Assembly: GCA_900770195.1 (NCBI GenBank) | Contig: CAAGJI010000003.1 | Location: 47,426 to 111,425 of the forward strand | Reading direction: 5' to 3' | Length of the DNA: 64,000 nucleotides | From: Oscillospiraceae bacterium | GTDB taxonomy: Bacteria; Bacillota; Clostridia; Oscillospirales; Ruminococcaceae | Part shown: piece after piece, positions 17,093 through 25,727 of the stretch | Position numbering within the stretch: position 1 is the stretch's first letter | How the letters are laid out: every line of letters begins with the position of its first letter | Position numbers and translations under genes: made by a program | Notes under the pieces: model-generated | The model's database searches: none | The model's input: only the letters and a program-made list of their open reading frames with translations | Told to the model about the DNA's origin: nothing

Positions 17093-17869
17093 ATGAATAA
17101 GTCAGTAAGAAAGGCAATTATTGCCGGTAACTGGAAAATGAACAAAACAAGACCTGAGGCAAAGGAACTTCTTGAAGGCATTAAGCCTCTCGTTGCAAAT
17201 GCTGAAGGTAACGTTGAAGTTATAGCTTGTGTTCCTTTCACAAACCTTGAAACAGCTATCAACACAACAGCAGGTTCAAATGTTAAAATTGGTGCTGAAA
17301 ATGTTCACTTTGAAAAGAGCGGTGCATTTACAGGCGAAATTTCAGCTGATATGCTTGTTGAACTCGGTGTTGAATACGTTGTTATTGGTCACAGCGAAAG
17401 AAGACAGTACTTTGGCGAAACAGATGAAACTGTTAACAAGAGAACAAAGGCTGCACTCGCAGCAGGTTTAAAGCCAATCGTTTGTGTTGGTGAATTAAAG
17501 TGGGAACGTGAAACTGACATAACAGAAGAAGTTATTGCACGTCAGATTAAACTTGACCTCTTTGGTGTTTCTGCTGAAGACGTTAAGAAAACAGTTATCG
17601 CTTATGAACCTGTATGGGCTATCGGAACAGGTCTTACAGCTACACCTGATCAGGCTGAAGAAGTTTGCGGATTTATCCGTGCAACACTTGCTAAGCTTTA
17701 TGACAAGGAAACAGCAGAAGCTGTTACAATTCAGTATGGCGGTTCAATGAACGCTAAAAATTGTGCAGAACTTCTTGCAAAGCCAAACATTGATGGCGGT
17801 CTTATCGGCGGTGCTTCATTAAAGGCTGCTGATTTCAACACAATCGTTCAGGCTGCTGTTGAAGGCTGA
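17093..17869 (+). CDS. tpiA: Triosephosphate isomerase
   Basis: 258 residues, full-length TIM barrel. Catalytic residues are visible: Lys in GNWKMN, His in VIGHSERR and Glu in AYEPVWAIGTG; the phosphate-binding loop is QYGGSMN. It begins 96 bases after pgk behind AGAGGAG and is followed by gpmI. Confidence 0.98.
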   Translation: MNKSVRKAIIAGNWKMNKTRPEAKELLEGIKPLVANAEGNVEVIACVPFTNLETAINTTAGSNVKIGAENVHFEKSGAFTGEISADMLVELGVEYVVIGHSERRQYFGETDETVNKRTKAALAAGLKPIVCVGELKWERETDITEEVIARQIKLDLFGVSAEDVKKTVIAYEPVWAIGTGLTATPDQAEEVCGFIRATLAKLYDKETAEAVTIQYGGSMNAKNCAELLAKPNIDGGLIGGASLKAADFNTIVQAAVEG

Positions 17870-17908
17870 TTATCCAATCAATAAATATCTCGAAAGGATT
17901 TGATTTAT

Positions 17909-19426
17909 ATGGCAAAAAAACCTATTGCCTTGATAATTATGGATGGTTATGGATATAACCCAAGTACTTATGGTAACGCTATTGCTGCGGCAAATAAGCC
18001 GAATATCGATAAATACATGAAAGGTCCATATACTTATATCGGTGCAAGCGGACTTAATGTAGGTCTTCCTGACGGACAGATGGGTAACTCAGAAGTTGGT
18101 CACACAAATATAGGTGCGGGCAGAATTGTTTATCAGATGCTCGTTAAAATCACAAAAGATATAAATGACGGAGTTTTCTTTGAAAACAAGGCACTTCTTG
18201 GTGCTATTGAAAATTGCAAAAAGAATAACTCTGCACTTCATATAATGGGCTTGCTGTCACCTGGTGGTGTACACAGCCATATGGAACATATTTTTGCTGT
18301 TGTTGAAATGGCAAAAAGAAACGGACTTGAAAAAGTCTATCTCCACACATTCCTTGACGGACGTGATGTTCCGCCGTCATCTGCTGCTGAATATATGAAA
18401 GAAACAACAGCTAAACTTGAGGAAATTGGTGTTGGTAAGGTCGCTACTGTTGCAGGAAGATTCTATGCAATGGATAGAGATAACGCATGGGACAGAGTTG
18501 AAAAGGCTTATGCTGCTATGGTTTACGGCGAAGGCAATAAAGCTTGCTGCCCGAACAAAGCAATAGCTGATTCTTATGCAAATGGTGTTACAGATGAATT
18601 TGTAGTACCTGTTGTTTGTGACGGTGCAGAACCAATCAAGGAAAACGACAGCGTTATTTTCTGTAACTTCAGACCTGACCGTGCAAGACAGATAACAAGA
18701 AGTTTTGTAGACCCTGATTTCAGTGGATTTGAACGTAAAAAAGGTTTCTTCCCTGTACATTTTGTATGTATGGCACAGTATGATGCTTCAATGCCTAATG
18801 TATCAGTTGCATATCCACCTGAAGAACTTAAAATGACACTCGGTGAATTCTTAGCTAAGAACGGCTTAAAACAGCTTAGAATAGCCGAAACACAGAAATA
18901 CGCTCATGTAACTTTCTTCTTTAACGGAGGAGAGGAAAAGCAGTTTGAAGGCGAAGACAGAATACTCATTAAGTCACCTGACGTTGAGACATTCGATATG
19001 AAGCCTGAAATGAGTGCATATGAAATCACAGATGCAGTTGTAGACGTAATAAATAAAGACTTATACGATGTAATAATACTTAACTATGCGAATTGTGATA
19101 TGGTAGGACATACAGGCATTTTTGATGCCGCAAAAACAGCAGTTGAAGCAGTTGATGAATGTGTTGGCAGAACAGTTGACGCAGTTCTTGCGAAAGGCGG
19201 AATTGCACTTATAACAGCTGACCACGGCAACGCAGACAAGATGCTTGAAGAAGACGGTTCGCCGTTTACTGCACACACAACAAATCCTGTACCATTCATT
19301 GTTGTAGGTGAAGACTGTGAAGTTGTTGAAGAAGGCGGAGTACTTGCTGACATTTCACCAACTATAATAAAATTACTCGGTTTGCCACAGCCAAAAGAAA
19401 TGACAGGTAAATCTTTGATTAAGTAG
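17909..19426 (+). CDS. gpmI: Cofactor-independent phosphoglycerate mutase
   Basis: 505 residues. Interconverts 3- and 2-phosphoglycerate using two Mn ions and a phospho-serine. MDGYGYNP at the N-terminus holds the first metal Asp; the serine is in GNSEVGHTNIGAGR. LDGRDVPPSSA and the C-terminal metal site NYANCDMVGHTG...TADHGNAD are all present. The ATG at 17909 follows AAAGGA; a TTG 9 bases upstream is too close to that site. Last gene of the operon; enolase and gapdh are not in the window. Confidence 0.97.
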   Translation: MAKKPIALIIMDGYGYNPSTYGNAIAAANKPNIDKYMKGPYTYIGASGLNVGLPDGQMGNSEVGHTNIGAGRIVYQMLVKITKDINDGVFFENKALLGAIENCKKNNSALHIMGLLSPGGVHSHMEHIFAVVEMAKRNGLEKVYLHTFLDGRDVPPSSAAEYMKETTAKLEEIGVGKVATVAGRFYAMDRDNAWDRVEKAYAAMVYGEGNKACCPNKAIADSYANGVTDEFVVPVVCDGAEPIKENDSVIFCNFRPDRARQITRSFVDPDFSGFERKKGFFPVHFVCMAQYDASMPNVSVAYPPEELKMTLGEFLAKNGLKQLRIAETQKYAHVTFFFNGGEEKQFEGEDRILIKSPDVETFDMKPEMSAYEITDAVVDVINKDLYDVIILNYANCDMVGHTGIFDAAKTAVEAVDECVGRTVDAVLAKGGIALITADHGNADKMLEEDGSPFTAHTTNPVPFIVVGEDCEVVEEGGVLADISPTIIKLLGLPQPKEMTGKSLIK

Positions 19427-19506
19427 AATTTAAAAAAGAACGGAAACAAATGGCAGAATCACGACCACGAAAGCTGATTTATTTCTAATATTGAATATAC
19501 GACAGA

Positions 19507-19557
19507 AATCCCCGATGTTACTGCGGACAAGCAGTCATTGGGGATTATGTTTTTTTG
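19507..19557 (+). terminator. Terminator of pgk-tpiA-gpmI
   Basis: AATCCCCGATG.TACTGC pairs with GCAGTCATTGGGGATT across a 6-base loop, then ATGTTTTTTT. Confidence 0.82.
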
Positions 19558-19574
19558 AGTCTAAAATTATGGTG

Positions 19575-19612
19575 TTAAAAACCCCTCCGCTGCCAAAGGC
19601 AATGGAGGGGTT
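19575..19612 (-). terminator. Terminator of the c-di-GMP operon
   Basis: AACCCCTCC/GGAGGGGTT stem with an inner GCC/GGC pair. On the minus strand it is followed by TTTTTAAC, so it fits the minus-strand operon best; it lies 16 bases after the DUF1294 stop. Confidence 0.8.
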
Positions 19613-19627
19613 AATGCATAAAGTAAG

Positions 19628-19900
19628 CTATTTGTTTATAAAATTTATTACATACACAACCGCAATAAATTCAATTATAGTTATAATTGGGAAACCATAT
19701 TTAAAATACCAGTGTTTTGTTTTGTGATGAAACAGATGCATTGCAATTGTTCCGCCTATTCCGCCACCGAGAAAAACGTACAAAAACAAGACTTTTTCAG
19801 GCGTTCGCCACTTTTTTTTCAGGGATTTTTGCTTGTCTGAATACATGGCCAGAAACGAAACTATATTTATAACAATGATATAAATCAGAAATATTTTCAT
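19628..19900 (-). CDS. DUF1294 small membrane protein
   Basis: 90 residues. Two or three hydrophobic segments surround the family core: DKQKSLKKKWRTPEKVL, then FLGGGIGGTIAMHLFHHKTKHWYF. Function unknown. It starts 2 bases after the GGDEF/EAL gene and is probably the last gene of that operon, though its own ribosome binding site is weak. Confidence 0.88.
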   Translation of the reverse strand: MKIFLIYIIVINIVSFLAMYSDKQKSLKKKWRTPEKVLFLYVFLGGGIGGTIAMHLFHHKTKHWYFKYGFPIITIIEFIAVVYVINFINK

Positions 19901-19902
19901 AA

Positions 19903-21591
19903 TTATTCTTTATTGTAAATTTTTTCTTTAAGGTGTTCTGTGTATTCATCGTGAGAAAGCGGTTTATCAAAGTAATAACCTTGTGCTATATCACATTCGA
20001 TATTTTTCAGCAAATGTGCCTGATCTTTTGTTTCAACACCTTCTGAAACCGTTCTGATATTCAGATTTTTCGCCATATTAACAAGATTTGTGAAAACTAT
20101 TTTCATTTTGTCTTTAAATTCAGTTTCATCAAGAAGTGTTTTATCAAATTTAATTATGTCAATAGGAACGTCCTTTAATATGTTAAGAGATGAAAAACCT
20201 GTACCGAAATCATCGACAGAAACAGAAATATTATTTTCATGAAGTCCATTTATAAACTCGAGAAGTGTAGCGTATTCACCAACATCTGTTGTTTCTGTGA
20301 TTTCAATTTCTATAAGTTCCTTTGGAATATTATATTTTTCTATTATTTTCACAATATCCGAAACAAGATTTTTATTTGATAAGTGTCGTCTTGAAAAGTT
20401 TATAGAAACAGTAACAGGTTTAAGTCCGCTGTCAAGCCATTCTCTAATGTCAGAACAAACTATTTCAAGATTATAAATATCAAGTTCGCAAATTCTGTCT
20501 GTATTTTCAAGTATAGGAATGTACCAGAAAGGTGACTTTATTTCTCCCTTATATTCCCATCTTGAAAGTGCCTCAGCACCGCAAAGTTCATAAGTTTTTA
20601 AATTTACTTTTGGCTGATAGAAAACTTTCAGTTCTTTTTTTGCCATTGCAGGTTTGAAATTTTCTAAAACTTCTTTTTGGTGGAGTAAAGTTTTTTCTAT
20701 ATCACCTGTAAAATCAGCAAAGTTGATTTTTTTGATATATTTTGCATACTGAAAAGCCATATTTGCAGGCAAAATAAGGGATTCCTGTGATTCAATATTT
20801 TTAGTATTGATTTTTGCAAACCCTGCATAACACGAAATAAAACATTTCACAGCCTTTTGTTGTCCCTGAGGAACAATTTCAACAGGAACAGAAGAAAGGG
20901 TTTCTTTCCAAAAATCTGTTTTGTCAGTCTTTATAAGCATTGTGAAGTTATCACCGCCAAGACGACAGAATTTTTCAGTTTCATCACAATAACTAAAAAG
21001 ATTTCTTGAAAATTGTGTAAGAATTAAGTCTCCGCCTGACATACCGAATTTTTTGTTATAGTTTTTCATAGATTTTATGTTAAGAAAAACTGTTGAATAG
21101 CCATCAAGACTCTTTTTTGCGTTTCTCATTGCAAGATATTCATAGAAAGACGGCGGATTTAAAATGCCTGTTTCAATATCTGTTGTGAGAATTGTTTTTA
21201 TATTTTCGTTCATTTTAACATTTGAAACAGCTATAAGAATGTTTTGAAGTATGAACTTAACATCTTCTCTTTCTTCACTGTTCCACACAGGCGAATTCTC
21301 TCTGCGGTATGCTTTTAAGATAACTTTTCCCACACTTGTAATTTCAGATTGAAGAGTTACTTCATTGTCTGCTGCATAGTCGAATAAATCAGAAGAATAA
21401 AGAACCTGAACAAAATTATTTCCGTTTATTCTTTTAAATTTTTTTCCAATATCAAATTCAGCTTTAACAAAAGCTATTTTTGTATCATCAGAAATATAAT
21501 TTATCGCTTCCTGTGAATTTGTAAAAACACCTGTACTGCTATTCAGTGTTTTAAAAAAATTTTTAAAATTATCATCAAAAATAACGCCCAT
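19903..21591 (-). CDS. GGDEF/EAL protein, probable c-di-GMP phosphodiesterase
   Basis: 562 residues without membrane segments. The N-terminal 150 residues are unassigned and perhaps GAF-like. A GGDEF domain (about 165-300) has the altered active-site motif RLGGDNF, so cyclase activity is doubtful. An EAL domain (about 315-555) looks complete: AEALSRW, an Asn in SINFSRRHL, Glu in EIEITET, the two Asp in VDDFGTGFSS, Lys in IKFDK and Glu in SEGVET. It should hydrolyse c-di-GMP, possibly with the GGDNF domain sensing GTP. It overlaps the preceding small membrane gene by one base. Confidence 0.92.
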   Translation of the reverse strand: MGVIFDDNFKNFFKTLNSSTGVFTNSQEAINYISDDTKIAFVKAEFDIGKKFKRINGNNFVQVLYSSDLFDYAADNEVTLQSEITSVGKVILKAYRRENSPVWNSEEREDVKFILQNILIAVSNVKMNENIKTILTTDIETGILNPPSFYEYLAMRNAKKSLDGYSTVFLNIKSMKNYNKKFGMSGGDLILTQFSRNLFSYCDETEKFCRLGGDNFTMLIKTDKTDFWKETLSSVPVEIVPQGQQKAVKCFISCYAGFAKINTKNIESQESLILPANMAFQYAKYIKKINFADFTGDIEKTLLHQKEVLENFKPAMAKKELKVFYQPKVNLKTYELCGAEALSRWEYKGEIKSPFWYIPILENTDRICELDIYNLEIVCSDIREWLDSGLKPVTVSINFSRRHLSNKNLVSDIVKIIEKYNIPKELIEIEITETTDVGEYATLLEFINGLHENNISVSVDDFGTGFSSLNILKDVPIDIIKFDKTLLDETEFKDKMKIVFTNLVNMAKNLNIRTVSEGVETKDQAHLLKNIECDIAQGYYFDKPLSHDEYTEHLKEKIYNKE

Positions 21592-21947
21592 TATAATTTT
21601 CCTCCATCTATTTTTTTGTATATTTCATCGCACATATGGTACATTTTCTGTACCGAATTTTCAAGAAAATAATAATGTTTTATGTAAGCAGCTGTCATTA
21701 CCAAAAAAATTATTGACAAAATAAAAACAGCAGGCTTAAAACAAAAAATATCAACACCTATTGCAAGAACAGTAAGTATAGCAAATAATATCATAACAAG
21801 AAGATGAACTTCTCTTTCGTGCTGAAAAAAAGAAATATGTTTAAGATGATAATCAAGAAGTTTTGAAAAGTCAGTATTTTCATCTGACAATTTTTTTTCA
21901 ATATCAGCAATGTAAGATAAAATATATTTTTCCATTTTATTTTCCAA
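21591..21947 (-). CDS. Small two-helix membrane protein, unknown
   Basis: 118 residues: a soluble N-terminal half, two adjacent hydrophobic helices (about residues 47-65 and 68-87), and a short charged tail. No family is recognised. Its stop codon overlaps the start codon of the GGDEF/EAL gene, so translation is coupled. It may anchor or sense for its partner; that is inference. Confidence 0.72.
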   Translation of the reverse strand: MENKMEKYILSYIADIEKKLSDENTDFSKLLDYHLKHISFFQHEREVHLLVMILFAILTVLAIGVDIFCFKPAVFILSIIFLVMTAAYIKHYYFLENSVQKMYHMCDEIYKKIDGGKL

Positions 21948-21980
21948 TCCATTTAAACATGAACAAGTATATATATTATT

Positions 21981-22009
21981 ATTATACCATATCTTTTTGT
22001 TTTTGTCAA
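21981..22009 (-). promoter_or_regulatory. Consensus promoter of the c-di-GMP operon
   Basis: Minus strand: TTGACA at 22004-22009, 17-base spacer, TATAAT at 21981-21986. Confidence 0.87.
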
Positions 22010-22159
22010 ATCTTTTTATTGCAAAATTGCTATGAATTAGTATAAATATGGAAATTAAAATAAAAAAAGACTTTAAAAAATAAAGTCTTTCAATAAAAAT
22101 TAAGTTAAATCAAGTTCAAAAACAATTTTTCTTATAAAATTAAATTTTTTTGTAAAATC

Positions 22160-22188
22160 AGCCGCTTTTCCCAAAGAAAAAACGGCTT
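22160..22188 (-). terminator. Probable terminator after tRNA-Thr
   Basis: Minus strand: AGCCGTTTTTT/AAAAGCGGCT imperfect stem just behind the CCA end of the tRNA, followed by a modest T tract. Confidence 0.6.
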
Positions 22189-22192
22189 AAAA

Positions 22193-22268
22193 TGGAGCTT
22201 GTGACGGGATTCGAACCTGCGACCTGCTCATTACGAATGAGCTGCACTACCAACTGTGCTACACAAGC
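22193..22268 (-). tRNA. tRNA-Thr (CGT)
   Basis: 76-base tRNA with acceptor stem GCTTGTG/CACAAGC, encoded CCA, and anticodon loop TTCGTAA (anticodon CGT, reads ACG). Monocistronic with its own promoter. Confidence 0.95.
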
Positions 22269-22280
22269 GATAATGTAAAT

Positions 22281-22309
22281 ATTATAACATATATTTATTT
22301 AAAAGTCAA
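22281..22309 (-). promoter_or_regulatory. Promoter of tRNA-Thr
   Basis: Minus strand: TTGACT at 22304-22309, 17-base spacer, TATAAT at 22281-22286. Confidence 0.85.
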
Positions 22310-22360
22310 GTGATTTTTTTACAAAAAAATGGAAATCAATTTTTTGAAAGTATGCTGAAA

Positions 22361-22389
22361 AACGGCTCTCCTTTTGAGAAGAGCCGTAA
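22361..22389 (-). terminator. Terminator after the rubrerythrin fusion
   Basis: Minus strand: ACGGCTCT/AGAGCCGT stem with a 10-base loop, then TTTTTC. Confidence 0.85.
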
Positions 22390-22409
22390 GCGACTGCCTG
22401 AAAGTATTA

Positions 22410-23591
22410 TCAATAATTTTCTTCTCTTATCTCAAAGAAACTCTGCGGATGACTGCATACAGGGCAAACTTCAGGAGCTTTTGTTCCCACAACGATATGA
22501 CCGCAGTTTCTGCATTCCCATACCTTAACTTCACTTTTTTCAAAAACTTTAGCTGTTTCAACATTTTTAAGCAAAGCACGGTATCTTTCTTCGTGTTCCT
22601 TTTCTATAGCAGCAACACCTCTGAACTTTGCAGCAAGTTCCATAAAGCCTTCTTCTTCGGCTGTCTTGGCAAACTCTTCATACATATCAGTCCATTCATA
22701 ATTTTCGCCGTCAGCAGCTGCAGCAAGGTTTTCAGCTGTACTTCCAATGCCGTTGAGTTCCTTGAACCATATTTTTGCGTGTTCCTTTTCATTATCAGCT
22801 GTTTTCAGGAATAAAGCGGCTATCTGTTCAAAGCCTTCCTTTTTTGCCTTTGATGCAAAAAAGGTATATTTATTTCTTGCCTGTGATTCTCCTGCGAAAG
22901 CAGCAAGGAGATTCTGTTCTGTTTTTGTTCCTTCATATTTATTTGACATTACTTTTTCCTCCGTTTTATTTATTACAACTTTTTCAAAATCTGATGCAGG
23001 GTGTTTGCACAAAGGACAAACAAAGTCATCAGGGAGTTCTTCCCCAACATATTCATAACCGCATATAGTGCAACGCCAAACAGTTTGTCCGTCATTTGTA
23101 GTTCCGACAGCCTCAGGTTTTGGCTTGATGTTATTAAGATAATATTCATACGTTGCCGACGGAACATCATTTAAAACGTCCATATCAGTTATTTCACCAA
23201 TAAACATTGTATGTGAACCAAGGTCAACAGTCTTATTTACTTTAACCGATATATAAGAATTTATTCCTTCTGTGATGTATGCTATGCCGTTTTTGCTGCG
23301 TTTAAAGTCTGAAAAATTTTCAAATTTATTTGTATTTTTTCCTGACTGGAAACCAAAATGTTTGAAAAGTTCAAAATCAGCATTCTGATTTATTGTTGAA
23401 ACGTTAAATTCACCTGTTCTAAAAATCATATCATGGGTGTAATTTGACTTATTCACACATATACTAAGCTGATTTGGCTCAGATGCCGCCTGAATTGCGG
23501 TATTGATGATACAGCCATTATCTTTTCCGTTTTCATTTGCAGTCAAAACGAACAAGCCATAGCTAAGTTTATGCATTGCTTTTGTATTCAT
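22410..23591 (-). CDS. Flavin reductase-rubredoxin-rubrerythrin-rubredoxin fusion
   Basis: 393 residues in four modules. Residues 1-160 are a flavin reductase-like FMN-binding split barrel, as in the high-molecular-weight rubredoxin of acetogens. Residues 169-205 are a rubredoxin with CTICGYEY and CPLCKHPASDF. From 215 comes a rubrerythrin four-helix bundle with diiron ligands in FAGESQARNKY, NEKEHAKIW and IEKEHEERY. The last 35 residues are a second rubredoxin-type site (CRNCGH, CPVCSHP). The chain can plausibly carry electrons from NAD(P)H through flavin and iron to reduce peroxide or oxygen. A strong internal start at residue 215 could also yield rubrerythrin alone. Confidence 0.92.
   Translation of the reverse strand: MNTKAMHKLSYGLFVLTANENGKDNGCIINTAIQAASEPNQLSICVNKSNYTHDMIFRTGEFNVSTINQNADFELFKHFGFQSGKNTNKFENFSDFKRSKNGIAYITEGINSYISVKVNKTVDLGSHTMFIGEITDMDVLNDVPSATYEYYLNNIKPKPEAVGTTNDGQTVWRCTICGYEYVGEELPDDFVCPLCKHPASDFEKVVINKTEEKVMSNKYEGTKTEQNLLAAFAGESQARNKYTFFASKAKKEGFEQIAALFLKTADNEKEHAKIWFKELNGIGSTAENLAAAADGENYEWTDMYEEFAKTAEEEGFMELAAKFRGVAAIEKEHEERYRALLKNVETAKVFEKSEVKVWECRNCGHIVVGTKAPEVCPVCSHPQSFFEIREENY
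22947..22962 (-). promoter_or_regulatory. Internal ribosome binding site and start inside the fusion gene
   Basis: Minus strand: GGAGG at 22958-22962, 8 bases, then an in-frame ATG at 22949-22947 that begins MSNKYEG, exactly where a normal rubrerythrin starts. Translation from here would give a 179-residue rubrerythrin with its C-terminal rubredoxin. Confidence 0.7.
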
Positions 23592-23656
23592 TATATACTC
23601 CTTTCGTTGTTTAAAAATATTATTATATTCAAATCAATATGCAAATTATTATATAC

Positions 23657-23685
23657 ATTATATCACATTGCAAAGCAAATATCAA
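23657..23685 (-). promoter_or_regulatory. Promoter of the rubrerythrin fusion
   Basis: Minus strand: TTGATA at 23680-23685, 17-base spacer, TATAAT at 23657-23662. Confidence 0.75.
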
Positions 23686-23711
23686 GTCCTTTTGCAACTT
23701 AATTCTAAATT

Positions 23712-23738
23712 AAAAAAGAGCCGCCCGAGGGCGACTCC
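23712..23738 (-). terminator. Terminator after the Na+-pump genes
   Basis: Minus strand: GAGTCGCCC/GGGCGGCTC stem with a 3-base loop, then TTTTTT. Confidence 0.88.
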
Positions 23739-23754
23739 AAAATAATATTTTAAA

Positions 23755-24969
23755 TTAAATAACTGTTATCAATACACCGGCTGCAACCGCTGAACCTATA
23801 ACACCTGCAACGTTCGGTCCCATTGCATGCATGAGAAGGAAGTTTGTAGGGTCTGTCTGAGCACCAACTTTTTGTGATACTCTGGCAGCCATAGGAACGG
23901 CTGAAACGCCTGCTGAACCGATAAGCGGATTGATTTTTCCTTTTGAAAGAACACACATAAGTTTGCCAAGGAGAAGACCACAAGCTGTACCAATACAGAA
24001 AGCAACAACACCAAGAAGTAAAACTTTAAGGAATGATACATTGATAATCTTTTCAGCTGTTGTTGTTGCACCAACTGAAACACCAAGGAAAATTGTGATA
24101 ATGTTCATAAGGGCATTCTGTGCTGTATCAACAAGTCTTGCACAGACGCCGCTTTCTTTAAGAATGTTACCAAGCATAAGCATACCAACAAGAGGACCTG
24201 CACTCGGAACGAGAAGTGCAACTACTAATGTAACAAGAACAGGGAAGATAATCTTTTCTGTTTTTGAAACATTTCTTAAAGATTCCATCTTTATTGCACG
24301 TTCTTTTTTAGTTGTTAAAAGTTTCATTATAGGCGGCTGAATAACAGGAACAAGTGCCATATAGGTATAGGCTGCAAGTGCTATTGTACCCGTATCTATG
24401 CTTGATGTTGCATCAAGAAGTTTACTTGAAACGTAAATTGATGTAGGACCGTCTGCACCACCGATAATAGCGATTGAAGCACATTCTGCTGCATTAAATC
24501 CAAGAAGTGCAGCACCTATGAATGTAAGGAAAATACCGCCCTGTGCAGCTGCACCAAGGAGGAAACTCTTTGGATTTGCGATAAGCGGACCAAAGTCTGT
24601 CATACATCCTATGCCAAGGAAGATGATAGGCGGGAATATCTCAAGCTTAACTCCAAGATACAAAATATCCAAAAGTCCAAGGTCATGTCCCTCTTTCATA
24701 TAGTTGTTGAAGTTTTCAAAAACTGTTGACCCTGCGGCAACATCGAATAATTCAGGGTGATACATTCCGACACCTGGAAGATTTGTTAAAAACATACCAA
24801 AAGCAATTGGTAAAAGAAGAAGTGGTTCAAACTGTTTTGCAATAGCAAGATACATAAAAATGAATGAGATCAGAAGCATAACTGCATGAGCCCAAGTGAA
24901 TCCTGCAATACCGCTTGAAGAGGCAAGACCTGTTATGGTTTCACCAAACAAGCTGAAAAAATCGCTCAT
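23755..24969 (-). CDS. oadB: Na+-translocating decarboxylase, beta subunit
   Basis: 404 residues, very hydrophobic with about nine or more membrane segments. This is the Na+ channel subunit of biotin-dependent decarboxylases (oxaloacetate, methylmalonyl-CoA or glutaconyl-CoA); the beta subunit alone does not tell which. The conserved ion-site segment IAIIGGADGPTSIYVS and MLGNILKESGV are present. It follows the gamma-like gene by 39 bases. The alpha (carboxyltransferase) and biotin-carrier subunits are not nearby. Confidence 0.93.
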   Translation of the reverse strand: MSDFFSLFGETITGLASSSGIAGFTWAHAVMLLISFIFMYLAIAKQFEPLLLLPIAFGMFLTNLPGVGMYHPELFDVAAGSTVFENFNNYMKEGHDLGLLDILYLGVKLEIFPPIIFLGIGCMTDFGPLIANPKSFLLGAAAQGGIFLTFIGAALLGFNAAECASIAIIGGADGPTSIYVSSKLLDATSSIDTGTIALAAYTYMALVPVIQPPIMKLLTTKKERAIKMESLRNVSKTEKIIFPVLVTLVVALLVPSAGPLVGMLMLGNILKESGVCARLVDTAQNALMNIITIFLGVSVGATTTAEKIINVSFLKVLLLGVVAFCIGTACGLLLGKLMCVLSKGKINPLIGSAGVSAVPMAARVSQKVGAQTDPTNFLLMHAMGPNVAGVIGSAVAAGVLITVI

Positions 24970-25008
24970 TTTAAAAAATTCCTTTCTTTTTATATTGGTA
25001 TCAGTTTA

Positions 25009-25497
25009 TCAGAACGGATTTGTGTTCTGACGAAGACCTTCAAAAGCCCATGCATTTCTGCGTGTACCCTTTTGAACAGGTGTAACAGATTTTATTCTGT
25101 ACTGTACGCCTTCTTCACTTGATATCTGTGCAAGAACTGCTGATATAGCAGCAATTACTTCGTCATCATCTGAAGCAGATACAGGTTCAGCTGCGGCAGT
25201 TTCTGAAACAGGTTCAGGTTTAGCAGCAGGAGTCATATCGTCTGCTTTAACTTCAGTTTTCTTTTTATTCTTGTTTTCTCTGATAACATCGAAAATTTTT
25301 CCGTAAAGAAATACAAAGAAAATAAGAATAATAAGTGCGACGAAAACGACTGCGAGTCCTGAAACTACAACAGCTGCAACGTCTATCGGGTTACTTGAAC
25401 TTACTTCAGGTTTTGCAATTTTCAAAACTGAAAAAGCTTTTGATAATCCGACAGGATTAACTGATGAAACAATGTCAGATATAAAATTACTAAACAT
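25009..25497 (-). CDS. OadG-family (gamma) subunit of the Na+ pump
   Basis: 162 residues with one long membrane helix (about 42-70) followed by a Lys-rich then Ala/Glu/Pro-rich stretch and a C-terminal segment (SSEEGVQYRIKSVTPV...NAWAFEGLRQNTNPF) typical of fused gamma-like subunits in Clostridia. It stabilises the membrane complex. AAGGAG precedes the ATG. First gene of the two-gene operon. Confidence 0.85.
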   Translation of the reverse strand: MFSNFISDIVSSVNPVGLSKAFSVLKIAKPEVSSSNPIDVAAVVVSGLAVVFVALIILIFFVFLYGKIFDVIRENKNKKKTEVKADDMTPAAKPEPVSETAAAEPVSASDDDEVIAAISAVLAQISSEEGVQYRIKSVTPVQKGTRRNAWAFEGLRQNTNPF

Positions 25498-25542
25498 TTT
25501 TTCACACTCCTTAGAATAGTATTTATTTTTACATATAGATTA

Positions 25543-25571
25543 ATTATACACTATTCGGAAGAGTTTTGCAA
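25543..25571 (-). promoter_or_regulatory. Promoter of the Na+-pump genes
   Basis: Minus strand: TTGCAA at 25566-25571, 17-base spacer, TATAAT at 25543-25548. Confidence 0.72.
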
Positions 25572-25660
25572 GAATAATATTGTGAATTTATTCTGTATTT
25601 TTATAATTTTGTTTTTTAAGGTCTGCATTGCACTTTACAATAAAAAAATAAGTTATGCAA

Positions 25661-25689
25661 TTGACAATAAATAAATTATATTGTATAAT
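25661..25689 (+). promoter_or_regulatory. Consensus promoter of the C39-like/MscS group
   Basis: TTGACA at 25661-25666, 17-base spacer, TATAAT at 25684-25689, 38 bases before the start codon. Confidence 0.87.
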
Positions 25690-25727
25690 ATAAATTAAAC
25701 GTTTATCTGCTCGGAAAGGATTCTTAA

